Positions 1 through 8,695 of a stretch of 64,000 nucleotides of DNA are shown here, piece by piece. This DNA comes from Yersinia bercovieri ATCC 43970 (lineage in GTDB: Bacteria > Pseudomonadota > Gammaproteobacteria > Enterobacterales > Enterobacteriaceae). The notes below the pieces were generated by a model. That model saw only the letters and a list, made by a program, of their open reading frames with translations, was not told where the DNA came from and searched no databases. A program made the translations under genes and the position numbers. The stretch is taken from positions 1,240,001 through 1,304,000 of the forward strand of contig NZ_CP054044.1 of NCBI RefSeq assembly GCF_013282745.1, read 5' to 3'. Positions within the stretch are counted from its first letter, which is position 1; every line of letters begins with the position of its first letter.

Positions 1-7
1 GATGAAT

Positions 8-208
8 ATGCCTTATGTAAATATTAAAATTACCCGCGAAGGGGCGACGGCGGAACAGAAAAAACAGCTGATTGCTGGCGTCACGCAACTGTTAGTCGAT
101 ACCTTGGGCAAAAACCCAGCAACAACCGTGGTGGTCATTGATGAAGTAGAGACCGATAACTGGGGCATTGGTGGTCAGAGTGTCACCGACCTACGAAAAT
201 CGTCATAA
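8..208 (+). CDS. 4-oxalocrotonate tautomerase family protein
   Basis: Small tautomerase of the 4-OT superfamily, about 66 residues, the usual size for single-domain members. The sequence opens MPYVNIKIT; the proline after the initiator Met is the catalytic base of this family once Met is removed. That is why the ATG at 8 is preferred over the in-frame ATG at 2, which would bury the proline. A conserved region with Gly/Ala-rich helix and a VVVIDEV strand follows. Substrate cannot be told from sequence; relatives include PptA/YdcE-like enzymes. It lies at the window edge, so its operon partners upstream are unseen. Confidence 0.85.
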   Translation: MPYVNIKITREGATAEQKKQLIAGVTQLLVDTLGKNPATTVVVIDEVETDNWGIGGQSVTDLRKSS

Positions 209-262
209 TTCGGCTCAGAACAGTGGGAAACTTGTCAGTTTCCCAACCTACATCATAAAAAA

Positions 263-281
263 TTTAAAACGTCGTTTTAAT
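263..281. promoter_or_regulatory. candidate KdgR operator upstream of kdgK
   Basis: TTAAAACG-T-CGTTTTAA is a perfect 8+8 inverted repeat centred on 272. Aligned to the published KdgR box AATRAAAYRNYRTTTYATT it agrees at 15 of 18 informative positions. It sits about 86 bp before the kdgK start, beside a TTGACT-like -35 (286-291), so repression of kdgK by KdgR is likely. That is expected for the hexuronate/pectin regulon; binding itself is inferred. Confidence 0.65.
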
Positions 282-366
282 ACTATTGACTCTAACTAAG
301 CCAGCAGTGAGACTAGCCTAAACCACACCCATCACTGACACACATTCAGAAATAGGCCAGCTTTCC

Positions 367-1311
367 ATGACCAGCAAAAATATTGCCGTTATCGGCGAAT
401 GCATGATTGAACTATCACAAAAAGGTTCCGACCTTAGCCGGGGTTTTGGCGGTGATACGCTGAATACAGCGGTGTATGTTGCACGTCAGGTTTCTGAGCA
501 GGCCCTGAATGTGCATTACGTGACCGCACTGGGCACTGACAGCTTCAGCGAAGAGATGCTGACCGCCTGGCAGCAGGAGAAGATCCACACTGACCTTATT
601 CAGCGTATGGATAATAAGTTGCCGGGGCTATATTTCATCGAAACCGACAGCACCGGTGAGCGCACCTTCTATTACTGGCGCAATGATGCCGCCGCCCGCT
701 TCTGGCTGACCAGCCCGGCGGCAGACGAAATCTGCCAACGTCTGGAAAAATTTGATTATCTGTATCTCAGCGGTATCAGTCTGGCGATTCTGGACAGCGC
801 TTCACGTCAGCGTTTACTGAAGTTGCTGCGCGCCTGCCGTGCTAATGGTGGCAAAGTTATCTTTGATAACAACTACCGCCCACGTCTGTGGCAGAGCAAG
901 GAGGAGACGCAGGAAGCCTACCGTGACATGCTGGCCTGTACTGATATCGCCTTCCTGACACTGGATGATGAAGATATGCTGTGGGGCGAGAAGCCACTGG
1001 AGCAGGTGATTGATCGCACTCAAGCATTAGGCGTGAATGAGATTATTATCAAGCGGGGCGCGGATTCTTGCATCGTCTGGGTCAAAGAGGGCTTTGAAGC
1101 CCAGCAATATGATGTTCCGGCAGTCAAACTGCCGAAAGAGAGAGTCGTCGATACCACGGCCGCCGGGGACTCCTTCAGTGCCGGTTATCTGGCGGTTCGC
1201 CTGACCGGTGGCAGCGCCCACGACGCAGCAGTGCGTGGCCATTTAACCGCCAGCACAGTGATTCAGTATCGTGGTGCCATCATCCCACTGGCAGCCATGC
1301 CGGCGGTCTGA
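367..1311 (+). CDS. kdgK: 2-keto-3-deoxygluconate kinase
   Basis: Cytoplasmic PfkB-family sugar kinase that phosphorylates 2-keto-3-deoxygluconate to KDPG, feeding hexuronate and pectin breakdown into the Entner-Doudoroff aldolase. Length 314 aa, close to the E. coli enzyme. The N-terminal IAVIGECMIEL strand and GFGGDTLNTA substrate loop are present. The C-terminal PfkB signature reads DTTAAGDSFSAGYLA, where Asp of the A-A-G-D motif is the catalytic base. The gene is followed by convergent yhjJ and then dctA, the same kdgK-yhjJ-dctA grouping as in E. coli. A KdgR-box candidate lies upstream. Confidence 0.95.
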   Translation: MTSKNIAVIGECMIELSQKGSDLSRGFGGDTLNTAVYVARQVSEQALNVHYVTALGTDSFSEEMLTAWQQEKIHTDLIQRMDNKLPGLYFIETDSTGERTFYYWRNDAAARFWLTSPAADEICQRLEKFDYLYLSGISLAILDSASRQRLLKLLRACRANGGKVIFDNNYRPRLWQSKEETQEAYRDMLACTDIAFLTLDDEDMLWGEKPLEQVIDRTQALGVNEIIIKRGADSCIVWVKEGFEAQQYDVPAVKLPKERVVDTTAAGDSFSAGYLAVRLTGGSAHDAAVRGHLTASTVIQYRGAIIPLAAMPAV

Positions 1312-1329
1312 TTAGCTCAGCATCGAGTT

Positions 1330-1403
1330 CGAAGGGGCTAACGCACCTCGGGGCACTTCGGCGGTTTACACCGCTACGACCCCAACGGCACGCTTCCCCT
1401 TCG
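1330..1403. repeat. nested inverted repeats between kdgK and yhjJ
   Basis: CGAAGGGG (1330-1337) pairs with CCCCTTCG (1396-1403), enclosing a second hairpin GCGGT-ttac-ACCGC (1361-1374). It lies between two convergent genes, so it may serve as a bidirectional terminator or be a REP-like intergenic element. There is no clear U-tract. No second copy was spotted by eye in the window. Confidence 0.4.
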
Positions 1404-1454
1404 TTCAGCAATAGCCATCAATCGACCCGGAGCATAGCGCGCCGGGCGACTTAA

Positions 1455-2957
1455 TTACTGTGCCGTAGTGGGTGTCGGCGGTGCCGTTTCCGCAGCACTC
1501 ACCACTGGCACAGCATCCTCAGGCACCACGGTATGCGGCGTCATAATCGCGTTATACGCCTCCTGCAACACCTTCACATTCACCTCTGGCTCGCCTTTCG
1601 GTTGCGTCAGAATCAACGTGGTATCTTGCGATAGCTGCTGTTTCAGCTCCTGATTCAGCGCGGCGAGAGTCAAGCTAGACAAAAATGCCTGCCGAAGCTT
1701 CTGATACTGCTCTGGCGCGATATCAACCACGCCACTCTGTTGTGAACGCAGGCGTTGGCTCATCAGAATGTCGGTATCGGTTCGGGCATAGGTGGCAAAC
1801 AACTTGCTGAGCTGATCATTTTTCTGCGCCATCAATGCATCAAATTCCGCCTGACTCAGGCCATTGGTGCGTAATCCGGCCAGCTCGCGGGCAACAAAAC
1901 TCATCCCCGGCGTCAGATTCTCGGTCGGCGTATTCAAGTGAATAGCACATTGGGCGCGCTGATACTGCACCCGACAATCAAAGCCCAGCTTCAGGTTCTT
2001 CTGATCGCTCTTATTCAATACTTGCTGGATATGCCAGAACAACGCCTCACGGGCTAAATCGCTGCGCCAGTAGCGGCTCAATGCGACGGAGTCCTGAATC
2101 GGATGCCATGGGGTATCCCACATCAGTGATAGCGTGTCTTGCGTTGCCTGTTCACCCATCAAGCTCACCGGCTCTGGTGGCAATGGCGCTAACATCGCCA
2201 CTGGCGCAGGTGTCGTGCGCTTCCCTTTCAGCTCTGAGAAGGTTTTGCTGATTTGGGCGGCGATACTGCGGCTATCCACATTCCCCACCACGTACAGCGT
2301 CATGGCGTCCGGGGTATACCACTGCTGATAAAACTGTTTTAGCTTCTCAACATCGACCGGTTGCGCCACCGGCTGGCCCGGATCATGCCCAATCAACGAA
2401 GAGCCTTTCAGCCGATAACGCCACCAAGGTTCCTGAATATTTTGCGGGAAAGTGGCAATCGGATCTGTCGCGCTATTCAGTGCAGCATTAACGGTTTGTT
2501 CATTTATAGCCAGTTTGCCACTGGTATCAGATAACCAGGCCAGCGCTTCCTTCATCAGGTCAGGGCGGTTATTGGGCAGACTAAGGCTGTATAAGGTGAA
2601 ATCATAAGATGTAATGGCTGGTGGCAACGGGCGCTCGTTATCGACCCCTTGCTGCCACAGCGACTGAAGTTGGGCGGGCGTAAAGCTCACGCTGCTCATT
2701 AATGCCAGACGTGGCAACAGATGGGCAAAGCCAACTTGCTGTGCGCTTTCTGATAATGAGCCAGTATTAACGACCAGACGTAACTCGATCCGATCGCTTG
2801 GGCGCTGTGGCGTTGCCAACAGCTGCCATGAAAACCCGTTTTCTAGCTTCCCCTGCTGCCAGGCAGGATCGGGTTGTAGTGCTTCAGCCTGCACATTACT
2901 GCTGGCGGCAGCCAACAATAATCCACCAACTATGAGACGAATTCTGGTGCCCTGCAT
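1455..2957 (-). CDS. yhjJ: M16 peptidase-like periplasmic protein YhjJ
   Basis: 500-residue member of the M16 (insulinase/pitrilysin) family with an N-terminal signal peptide (about residues 1-24, ending VQAEA) implying export. Both M16-type halves are visible: an N-terminal lobe with ELRLVVNTGSL and a central WYTPDAMTLYVVGNVD segment. Where active M16 enzymes have the inverted zinc motif HxxEH, this protein reads HLLPR, so the zinc ligands and catalytic Glu are missing. From memory the E. coli protein is also degenerate there, so this is a family trait rather than a local mutation. A non-catalytic or chaperone-like role is inference. The C-terminus is a Pro/Thr/Val-rich tail. Confidence 0.88.
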   Translation of the reverse strand: MQGTRIRLIVGGLLLAAASSNVQAEALQPDPAWQQGKLENGFSWQLLATPQRPSDRIELRLVVNTGSLSESAQQVGFAHLLPRLALMSSVSFTPAQLQSLWQQGVDNERPLPPAITSYDFTLYSLSLPNNRPDLMKEALAWLSDTSGKLAINEQTVNAALNSATDPIATFPQNIQEPWWRYRLKGSSLIGHDPGQPVAQPVDVEKLKQFYQQWYTPDAMTLYVVGNVDSRSIAAQISKTFSELKGKRTTPAPVAMLAPLPPEPVSLMGEQATQDTLSLMWDTPWHPIQDSVALSRYWRSDLAREALFWHIQQVLNKSDQKNLKLGFDCRVQYQRAQCAIHLNTPTENLTPGMSFVARELAGLRTNGLSQAEFDALMAQKNDQLSKLFATYARTDTDILMSQRLRSQQSGVVDIAPEQYQKLRQAFLSSLTLAALNQELKQQLSQDTTLILTQPKGEPEVNVKVLQEAYNAIMTPHTVVPEDAVPVVSAAETAPPTPTTAQ

Positions 2958-3398
2958 GTGAACCCCTACTTAATAATCTATCCAATTTTAACCCTTCTTA
3001 CTCGAAGCCACAGTGGTGTTAGCTGCCCTCCCTAACATGGGTCAGTGCATCGCTGACGGCCTACCTGCAACACCAATTGCCTTGGGTATAAACAATACAA
3101 TTTTACGTAAGTCACTTGTTTCACGTGAACAGCCAATGCTTAGCATATCAGCGACCAACGCCATATACCGCAGCTATAAAGAGATGCATAAACCATCCAG
3201 CTGGCAAAAACAGGTCACTATGCCGACATTTTTGGGCTAAAAATCAACGGTCATCGCCTCCATGAAAACTGGAGGTGGGAGTGTACCATTCTGTTAGACC
3301 GCATGCTTTTGCGGATGTCACTCATCAGAGTAAAAAAATAGTCTCTAAAGGGTAATTAATACCAGAAAACGGCGATGGGGGACTCATTTTACGGAAGT
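2958..3398. other. intergenic region yhjJ-dctA with possible dispersed repeat
   Basis: No convincing gene lies in this stretch. Roughly 2998-3110 (around ctcgaagccacagtggtg to the ttgggtata segment) reads like an intergenic sequence family I associate with Yersinia and relatives. That recognition is from memory and was not verified. A 75-codon plus-strand frame (3013-3240) lacks a ribosome site and coding character. Confidence 0.3.
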
Positions 3399-3431
3399 AC
3401 CGCCAGTGACAGCGAGCCACTGGCGGTTTTT
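3399..3431 (+). terminator. hairpin downstream of dctA
   Basis: ACCGCCAGTG (3399-3408) and CACTGGCGGT (3418-3427) form a perfect 10-bp stem followed on the plus strand by TTTTAT. It stands 34-66 nt beyond the dctA stop codon on the opposite reading direction, where it would still form the dctA mRNA 3' stem. The T-run orientation favours plus-strand transcripts. Confidence 0.55.
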
Positions 3432-3464
3432 ATGTGAATTATCTGAAACTGTATAACGCGTCTA

Positions 3465-4760
3465 TCAAGAAGAAGAGATGCTGCCCTTCATCTCACTATT
3501 CGGGGGAGTTTTATTGGATAACACCGCTTGCAACTGATCGTTATCCAGCTGGTTGCACCATTTGGCAACCACAATGGTTGCAACACCATTACCCACCAAG
3601 TTAGTCAGCGCACGGGCTTCTGACATAAAGCGGTCGATACCCAGAATCAGGGCCAACCCAGCCAGAGGCAAATGCCCTACCGCAGAAATGGTGGCGGCTA
3701 ACACAATAAAGCCACTGCCTGTCACCCCTGCCGCTCCTTTTGAAGAGAGCAGCAGCACCACCAATAATGTTACCTGATGAATCACATCCATATGGGTGTT
3801 CGTGGCTTGCGCAATAAATACCGCCGCCATAGTCAGGTAAATAGAGGTGCCATCAAGGTTAAAGGAGTAGCCGGTCGGGATAACTAAACCAACCACCGAC
3901 TTCTTACAGCCCGCTTTTTCCATCTTGTCCAGCATCCGCGGTAACACGGATTCAGATGATGAGGTCCCCAACACGATCAGCAACTCTTCTTTGATATAGC
4001 GGATAAACTTGAAGATATTGAAGCCGTTGAATTTTGCAATCGAGCCAAGCACCACCACCACAAACAGGATACAGGTGGCGTAGAAGCAGATGATCAACTG
4101 ACCCAATTGCACCAGACTGCCCACACCATATTTACCGATAGTAAAGGCCATAGCACCGAAAGCCCCGATTGGCGCTAAGCGCATGATCATATTGATGATG
4201 CCAAAGATAACGCGGGAGAAACTCTCGATAACATTGAAGATGATCTGGCCTTTCTCACCCAGACGATGCAGGGCAAAACCAAATAACACCGCAAACAGCA
4301 GCACTTGCAGAATATTGCCGCTAGCAAAAGCACCCACCACACTGCCGGGAATGATATCAAGTAAGAACGGCACAATCCCTTGCTGCGAGGCTTGCTCGGC
4401 ATAGAGTGCAACCGCTTTGGCATCCAGTGTCGCCGGGTCGATATTCATCCCGGCGCCGGGTTGCACCACATTCACAATTACCAGACCAATCAGTAGCGCG
4501 ATGGTGCTGACAATCTCAAAATAGAGCAAGGCTATCGCACCGGTACGGCCAACGGCCTTCATACTTTCCATCCCCGCGATGCCCGTCACGACGGTACAAA
4601 AAATCACGGGTGCGATAATCATTTTAATTAGTTTAACAAATCCATCACCCAGTGGTTTCATCTGAGCGCCGAGGTCAGGGTAAAAATGACCTAACAAAAC
4701 ACCCAGGGTAATCGCCGTTAACACTTGAAAATAAAGACTTTTAAATATTGACGCTTTCAT
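3465..4760 (-). CDS. dctA: C4-dicarboxylate:proton symporter
   Basis: Inner-membrane DAACS-family carrier for aerobic uptake of succinate, fumarate, malate and aspartate. The protein (431 aa) shows the family's hydrophobic segments, the serine-rich reentrant motif [16 protein letters not shown] and the [13 protein letters not shown] substrate/cation motif. The frame stays open 48 codons upstream of the chosen ATG. The start at 4760 is preferred because [12 protein letters not shown] matches the E. coli N-terminus and AAAGGAC precedes it by 6 nt. It is separated from pyrE by about 450 nt, consistent with its own promoter. Confidence 0.95.
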   Translation of the reverse strand: MKASIFKSLYFQVLTAITLGVLLGHFYPDLGAQMKPLGDGFVKLIKMIIAPVIFCTVVTGIAGMESMKAVGRTGAIALLYFEIVSTIALLIGLVIVNVVQPGAGMNIDPATLDAKAVALYAEQASQQGIVPFLLDIIPGSVVGAFASGNILQVLLFAVLFGFALHRLGEKGQIIFNVIESFSRVIFGIINMIMRLAPIGAFGAMAFTIGKYGVGSLVQLGQLIICFYATCILFVVVVLGSIAKFNGFNIFKFIRYIKEELLIVLGTSSSESVLPRMLDKMEKAGCKKSVVGLVIPTGYSFNLDGTSIYLTMAAVFIAQATNTHMDVIHQVTLLVVLLLSSKGAAGVTGSGFIVLAATISAVGHLPLAGLALILGIDRFMSEARALTNLVGNGVATIVVAKWCNQLDNDQLQAVLSNKTPPNSEMKGSISSS

Positions 4761-5207
4761 AACTATGTCCTTTTGAAGAAATACACGGCAGCCTATCGCT
4801 TTGTTCTCAGTGATGATTGAGTGACACTTCTTTTTTATCCGTGCTTGCGCGGAAAATAACACCCTCATAACAATATGGAAATTATTAGTTGCACTGGATT
4901 GCACCCTTCGTTCGAAATTAAGAACTGAAACGCTTCAAGAGAACGCAACAAGAGAAATACAGTGAGATCAACCAGACAATTAACCAAAAATGATTAATGG
5001 TGATAATGAATAAAAAAGCGGCAATTAACAGGGCGAGCAGGAAAGCGCTGAGGATTTTGTTGCACAATTTCTGCAAAAAATATGCAATCAATAACAGAAG
5101 TGAATAGCATTTTGGATGGGGGCAAAAAATCAAAAAGGCGAAAATCGTGCCGCACAGCTCCCCCAAGGGAGAAGCACGGCATGATGTTCAGATATTGCAG
5201 CGAATAA
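4761..5207. other. pyrE-dctA intergenic region
   Basis: AT-rich region of about 450 bp that should hold the dctA promoter on the minus strand. No gene is supported here. A hydrophobic 82-codon frame on the minus strand (4918-5166) starts at TTG without a ribosome site. The slmA-dut genes that follow pyrE in E. coli are not here. Confidence 0.5.
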
Positions 5208-5861
5208 TTAACGATCGAGGGTGATGCCATACTGTTCGCGATAGCGATGAACAGCCGCCAGATGATCGGCCATTTCCGGCTGCTCTTCCAGATAACTGAC
5301 CACATCACTCAGGGTAACAATAGAGATCACTTTACAATGGTAATCACGCTCAACTTCTTGAATCGCCGAGATTTCACCACGGCCGCGCTCCTGACGATCT
5401 AATGAAATCATCACACCTGCCAGTGTCGCGCCTTGCGCATTGATAATCTCCATTGATTCACGAATTGCAGTGCCGGCGGTTATCACATCATCAACCAGCA
5501 TGACTCGGCCTTGTAACGGGCTACCCACCAGACTGCCGCCTTCACCGTGGTTTTTCGCTTCTTTGCGGTTAAAGCAGTAAGGCAGATCACGCTCATGATG
5601 CTCCGCCAAAGCGACGGCGGTGGTGGTTGCAATCGGAATACCTTTATAGGCTGGCCCGAATAATAGATCGAACTCCACGCCACAATCCATTAATGCAGCG
5701 GCGTAGAAACGCCCGAGTTTTGCCAGATCAAGCCCGGTATTAAACAACCCTGCATTAAAGAAATAGGGGCTGATTCGCCCAGACTTCAGGGTAAATTCGC
5801 CGAACTTCAACACCTGCTTGTTAAGCGCAAACTCAATAAACTCGCGCTGATAGGCTTTCAT
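5208..5861 (-). CDS. pyrE: orotate phosphoribosyltransferase
   Basis: Catalyses orotate plus PRPP to OMP, step five of pyrimidine synthesis. 217 residues, slightly longer than the E. coli enzyme. The PRPP loop motif [16 protein letters not shown] lies near residues 119-134, and the flexible catalytic loop with [13 protein letters not shown] lies near 97-109. The gene follows rph on the same strand with a transcription attenuator in the 106-nt gap (separate entry), so UTP-sensitive control is expected. Ribosome site GGAGAGG occurs just before the start. Confidence 0.97.
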   Translation of the reverse strand: MKAYQREFIEFALNKQVLKFGEFTLKSGRISPYFFNAGLFNTGLDLAKLGRFYAAALMDCGVEFDLLFGPAYKGIPIATTTAVALAEHHERDLPYCFNRKEAKNHGEGGSLVGSPLQGRVMLVDDVITAGTAIRESMEIINAQGATLAGVMISLDRQERGRGEISAIQEVERDYHCKVISIVTLSDVVSYLEEQPEMADHLAAVHRYREQYGITLDR

Positions 5862-5932
5862 GGGGACCTCTCCTCTCTAGATTGTGACGGCTTTCGTTAA
5901 TCACTTATTCATTAGGTGCCTCAAATTGCAGG

Positions 5933-5960
5933 CAAAAAAAAGGCGACTACCGAGTCGCCT
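5933..5960 (-). terminator. pyrE attenuator (rho-independent)
   Basis: On the minus strand AGGCGACTCGGTAGTCGCCT forms a GC-rich hairpin followed by an eight-T run. It begins only 8 nt after the rph stop codon and lies upstream of pyrE. This is the arrangement of the E. coli pyrE attenuator, where translation of rph up to the hairpin under low UTP prevents termination. The mechanism is known for E. coli and inferred here from conserved geometry. Confidence 0.9.
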
Positions 5961-5967
5961 AAATCAA

Positions 5968-6684
5968 TTACTGCGCTAACGCCGCCTTCTGCGCCTGGAA
6001 GATAGTCTCTATCCCCCCTCGGGCCAATGCCAGCAACGCCAACAGCTCTTCATGACTGAACGGCTCACCTTCAGCGGTGCCCTGCACCTCTATCATCCGG
6101 CCATCTTCCATCATGACAACATTCATATCAGTTTCCGCCGCAGAGTCCTCTACATACTCCAGATCACAAAGGGCCTCGCCCTTCACGATACCGACAGAAA
6201 CCGCAGCAACCAGCCCTTTCATCGGGTTAGCTTTTAATTTGCCGCTGGCCACCAACTTATTCAGCGCATCAGCCAGCGCCACACAAGCCCCACTGATTGA
6301 AGCAGTACGGGTGCCACCATCAGCCTGCAAAACGTCGCAATCTAAAGTAATGGTGAACTCGCCCAACTTCTTCAGATCCACTGCCGCACGCAAAGAGCGG
6401 GCGATCAGGCGCTGGATCTCCAACGTACGGCCGCCTTGCTTGCCTTTCGCAGCTTCGCGGGCATTACGGCTATGGGTGGAGCGTGGCAACATGCCATATT
6501 CGGCGGTAATCCAGCCCTGGCCCTGCCCTTTTAGAAAGCGCGGGACACCCTCTTCAACCGTGGCGGTGCACAATACTTTGGTATCGCCAAACTCAACCAA
6601 CACTGAACCTTCAGCGTGTTTCGTGTAATTACGGGTCAGGGTTAATGGGCGGACTTGTTGTGCTGCTCGGTCTGCTGGACGCAT
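5968..6684 (-). CDS. rph: ribonuclease PH
   Basis: Phosphate-dependent 3'-5' exoribonuclease that trims tRNA precursors; normally a hexamer. 238 aa, full family length, opening [20 protein letters not shown]. Conserved elements include the [16 protein letters not shown] basic loop, [17 protein letters not shown] (phosphate site) and [18 protein letters not shown] (catalytic Asp region). It is intact, unlike the frameshifted rph of E. coli K-12, so pyrE attenuation coupling should be normal. Divergent from yicC. Confidence 0.97.
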   Translation of the reverse strand: MRPADRAAQQVRPLTLTRNYTKHAEGSVLVEFGDTKVLCTATVEEGVPRFLKGQGQGWITAEYGMLPRSTHSRNAREAAKGKQGGRTLEIQRLIARSLRAAVDLKKLGEFTITLDCDVLQADGGTRTASISGACVALADALNKLVASGKLKANPMKGLVAAVSVGIVKGEALCDLEYVEDSAAETDMNVVMMEDGRMIEVQGTAEGEPFSHEELLALLALARGGIETIFQAQKAALAQ

Positions 6685-6812
6685 GGACTTTCTCCGGCTT
6701 TAAATCGATATTGGTCGCGCATTATACGGCCTTAGTGATGTAATGCCTATCCTGCCCGCGCCTCGGAGGCTATAATCCCTGCATCTTTTCTTTATTAAAA
6801 CGGGTACGCACA

Positions 6813-7676
6813 ATGATCCGCAGCATGACCGCCTACGCCCGGCGTGACATTAAGGGTGAATGGGGCAGCGCAGCTTGGGAGCTGCGTTCCGTTAACCAAC
6901 GCTATTTAGAAACTTATATTCGCTTACCAGAACAGTTCCGCAGCCTGGAACCGGTCATTCGCGAACGTATCCGCAGCCGCCTAACTCGCGGCAAAATTGA
7001 GTGCAGCCTGCGCTTTGAACTGGACGCCACGGCACAAAGTTCACTGATCCTGAACGAAAAACTGGCGAAACAGCTGGTTGAAGCGGCGAACTGGGTCAAA
7101 ATGCAAAGTGATGAAGGCGAGATAAACCCGCTTGATGTTTTGCGCTGGCCGGGCGTGATGTCAGCAGAAGAGCAAGATCTGGATGCCATCAGCACTGAAC
7201 TGATGCAGGCGCTGGATGTGGCCCTTGATGACTTTATCATCTCCCGCGAGACCGAAGGTGCAGCATTAAAAACACTGATCGAACAGCGCCTTGATGGCGT
7301 GAGTGCCGAAGTGATTAAAGTCCGTGCACACATGCCCAACATTTTGCAGTGGCAACGTGAGCGGCTACTAAATAAACTGGAAGAAGCGCAGGTCCAGCTG
7401 GAAAATACCCGTCTGGAACAAGAGTTAGTGCTGATGGCGCAGCGTGTCGATGTCGCCGAAGAGCTGGATCGCCTCGAAGCGCACGTCAAAGAAACGCACA
7501 ATATTTTGAAGAAAAAAGAAGCTGTTGGCCGCCGCCTTGATTTTATGATGCAAGAATTCAACCGCGAGTCGAATACGCTAGCATCAAAATCTATCAATGC
7601 CGAGGTCACTAACTCAGCCATTGAGCTGAAAGTGCTTATTGAGCAAATGCGCGAACAGATTCAGAATATCGAGTAA
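6813..7676 (+). CDS. yicC: YicC family endoribonuclease
   Basis: 287-residue YicC/YloC family protein: an N-terminal domain starting MIRSMTAYARRD and a C-terminal DUF1732-type domain with GRRLDFMMQEFNRESNTLASK near residue 248. In E. coli YicC has been linked to RNA cleavage and sRNA turnover (family knowledge). It is divergent from rph, as in other enterobacteria, and ends at a strong terminator. The middle is a long charged helical segment. Confidence 0.93.
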   Translation: MIRSMTAYARRDIKGEWGSAAWELRSVNQRYLETYIRLPEQFRSLEPVIRERIRSRLTRGKIECSLRFELDATAQSSLILNEKLAKQLVEAANWVKMQSDEGEINPLDVLRWPGVMSAEEQDLDAISTELMQALDVALDDFIISRETEGAALKTLIEQRLDGVSAEVIKVRAHMPNILQWQRERLLNKLEEAQVQLENTRLEQELVLMAQRVDVAEELDRLEAHVKETHNILKKKEAVGRRLDFMMQEFNRESNTLASKSINAEVTNSAIELKVLIEQMREQIQNIE

Positions 7677-7713
7677 AGTTTCACAAGCTATCACCAGAAA
7701 GCATAAAACCAGC

Positions 7714-7740
7714 AAGCCCGCAGATTAGCGGGCTTTTTTA
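7714..7740 (+). terminator. yicC rho-independent terminator
   Basis: AAGCCCGC-agatta-GCGGGCTT followed by six Ts, 37 nt after the yicC stop. Classic intrinsic terminator; it separates the core locus from the accessory block that follows. Confidence 0.9.
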
Positions 7741-7774
7741 TTTAATTCACGGTCACTATTACTTAAGTAATTTG

Positions 7775-7826
7775 ACTACGTTATTCGTAGTATCAGCATC
7801 AAGAGAAAACTACGACTATCGTAGTT
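7775..7826. promoter_or_regulatory. twin palindromic operators of the XRE regulator
   Basis: Two near-identical inverted repeats, each with a 5-nt spacer: ACTACG-ttatt-CGTAGT (7775-7791) and AACTACG-actat-CGTAGTT (7808-7826). Their centres are 34 bp apart. The second ends at the base immediately before the ATG of the adjoining regulator, so occupancy would block its own expression. A separate perfect palindrome TTACTTAAGTAA (7759-7770) lies just upstream. Autoregulation is inferred. Confidence 0.75.
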
Positions 7827-8159
7827 ATGAAGATGAAAACTAATTACCATAGTGTTTTTTGTCAAAGACTTAAGCAGGCTAGACTCGCTAAAGGATTGTC
7901 TCAAAAGAAGCTGGGCATTGCTGCCGGGCTTGATGAGTTTGTGGCAAGCACACGTATTAATCGTTACGAGAAAGGCGTACATGAAGTCAGTATCGAGATG
8001 GCTAAACAACTGGCGGATGTGTTAGAGGTGCCGTTAGCCTATTTCTATACCGCTGATGATGTATTGGCCGAAATAATGCTTATTATTCTGACATTGTCGC
8101 CAATACAAAAAATGGAGATATTAGCGCGGGTAAAAGAGTGGGCAGAGCAAGATCACTGA
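7827..8159 (+). CDS. XRE-family helix-turn-helix regulator
   Basis: 110-residue DNA-binding protein with an N-terminal HTH_3/XRE domain (about residues 10-70). The turn region is RLAKGLSQKKLGIAAGLDE and the recognition part is TRINRYEKGVHEVS. A short helical C-terminal tail follows. Similar stand-alone XRE proteins are common in prophages and islands. The ATG at 7827 abuts an operator palindrome and has no Shine-Dalgarno sequence in range, so the mRNA may be leaderless or start at the second ATG (7833). It may control only itself or the helicase operon about 540 bp downstream; that link is speculative. Confidence 0.85.
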   Translation: MKMKTNYHSVFCQRLKQARLAKGLSQKKLGIAAGLDEFVASTRINRYEKGVHEVSIEMAKQLADVLEVPLAYFYTADDVLAEIMLIILTLSPIQKMEILARVKEWAEQDH

Positions 8160-8695
8160 AACAAAATAGCGCCAAACCAAATCACACAAAATAAGTAAAA
8201 AGTAACGCGTGGTTTGATTGCTCATACCTACCCCCACCGGTAAAACGCCATATCCTAGGACGATATGGCGACGCATTCAGACACGGATAACAGAATCATG
8301 GCAACCTTTCCCCGCCCTCGTGCGGGGCTTTTTTTGTCTGCTATTTAGTGATGGCGTTCACCGTTTGAAGCTTTATTTCTGGTTGGCGAGACTAAAAAGG
8401 GGCGTGCATGCCTAGAGTGCATGGATCTGCATGCAAAATACCCCCCTTAAAACCCTGTGTAGCCCCAGTACTGGCGCGGTTTGGGGGTCTGTATGCAACT
8501 GCATGAAAAGCGACCTGTAAAGCGCGCAGGCGTGGAGGGGATAGCATTGCGCGCAGAGCTAATCAGGCACAGTATCTTCAAAAAAATTAACACGTTGTGG
8601 ATGAATGTAAAAAAGAACTCTATAGATATAGGTAATTGAAGGATAATTAGAAAAAGAGTAATTTGAGGTTATTAAACGACTTAAAAGAGAAATTT
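8160..8695. other. non-coding, phage-like intergenic region before helicase operon
   Basis: No gene is supported. Structures seen are a hairpin CGCCATATC-ctaggac-GATATGGCG (8246-8270) and an intrinsic terminator (8310-8335, separate entry). There is also a cluster of TGCATG hexamers between 8400 and 8510 and a GC-rich segment around 8515-8560 (aaagcgcgcaggcg). The last two resemble sequence seen at prophage or retron edges in enterobacteria, from memory only. The final 100 bp turns AT-rich and should hold the helicase promoter. Confidence 0.4.
8310..8335 (+). terminator. rho-independent terminator
   Basis: CCCCGC-cctcgt-GCGGGG followed by C and seven Ts. It lies 150 nt after the XRE regulator gene with no other gene between, so it probably ends that transcript. 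Confidence 0.8.

Noticed and set aside
3013..3240. 75-codon plus-strand frame
   Set aside because: No ribosome site; overlaps what looks like intergenic repeat sequence.
4918..5166. Hydrophobic 82-codon minus-strand frame that could be a small membrane protein
   Set aside because: TTG start without a ribosome site; AT-rich sequence gives hydrophobic codons by chance.
6077..6628. 183-codon plus-strand frame
   Set aside because: Antisense shadow of rph.
6914..7621. 235-codon minus-strand frame rich in Ser/Arg
   Set aside because: Antisense to yicC; composition is that of a reversed coding strand.
8218..8415. 65-codon frame between the XRE and helicase genes
   Set aside because: It runs straight through a hairpin and an intrinsic terminator; no coding signature.
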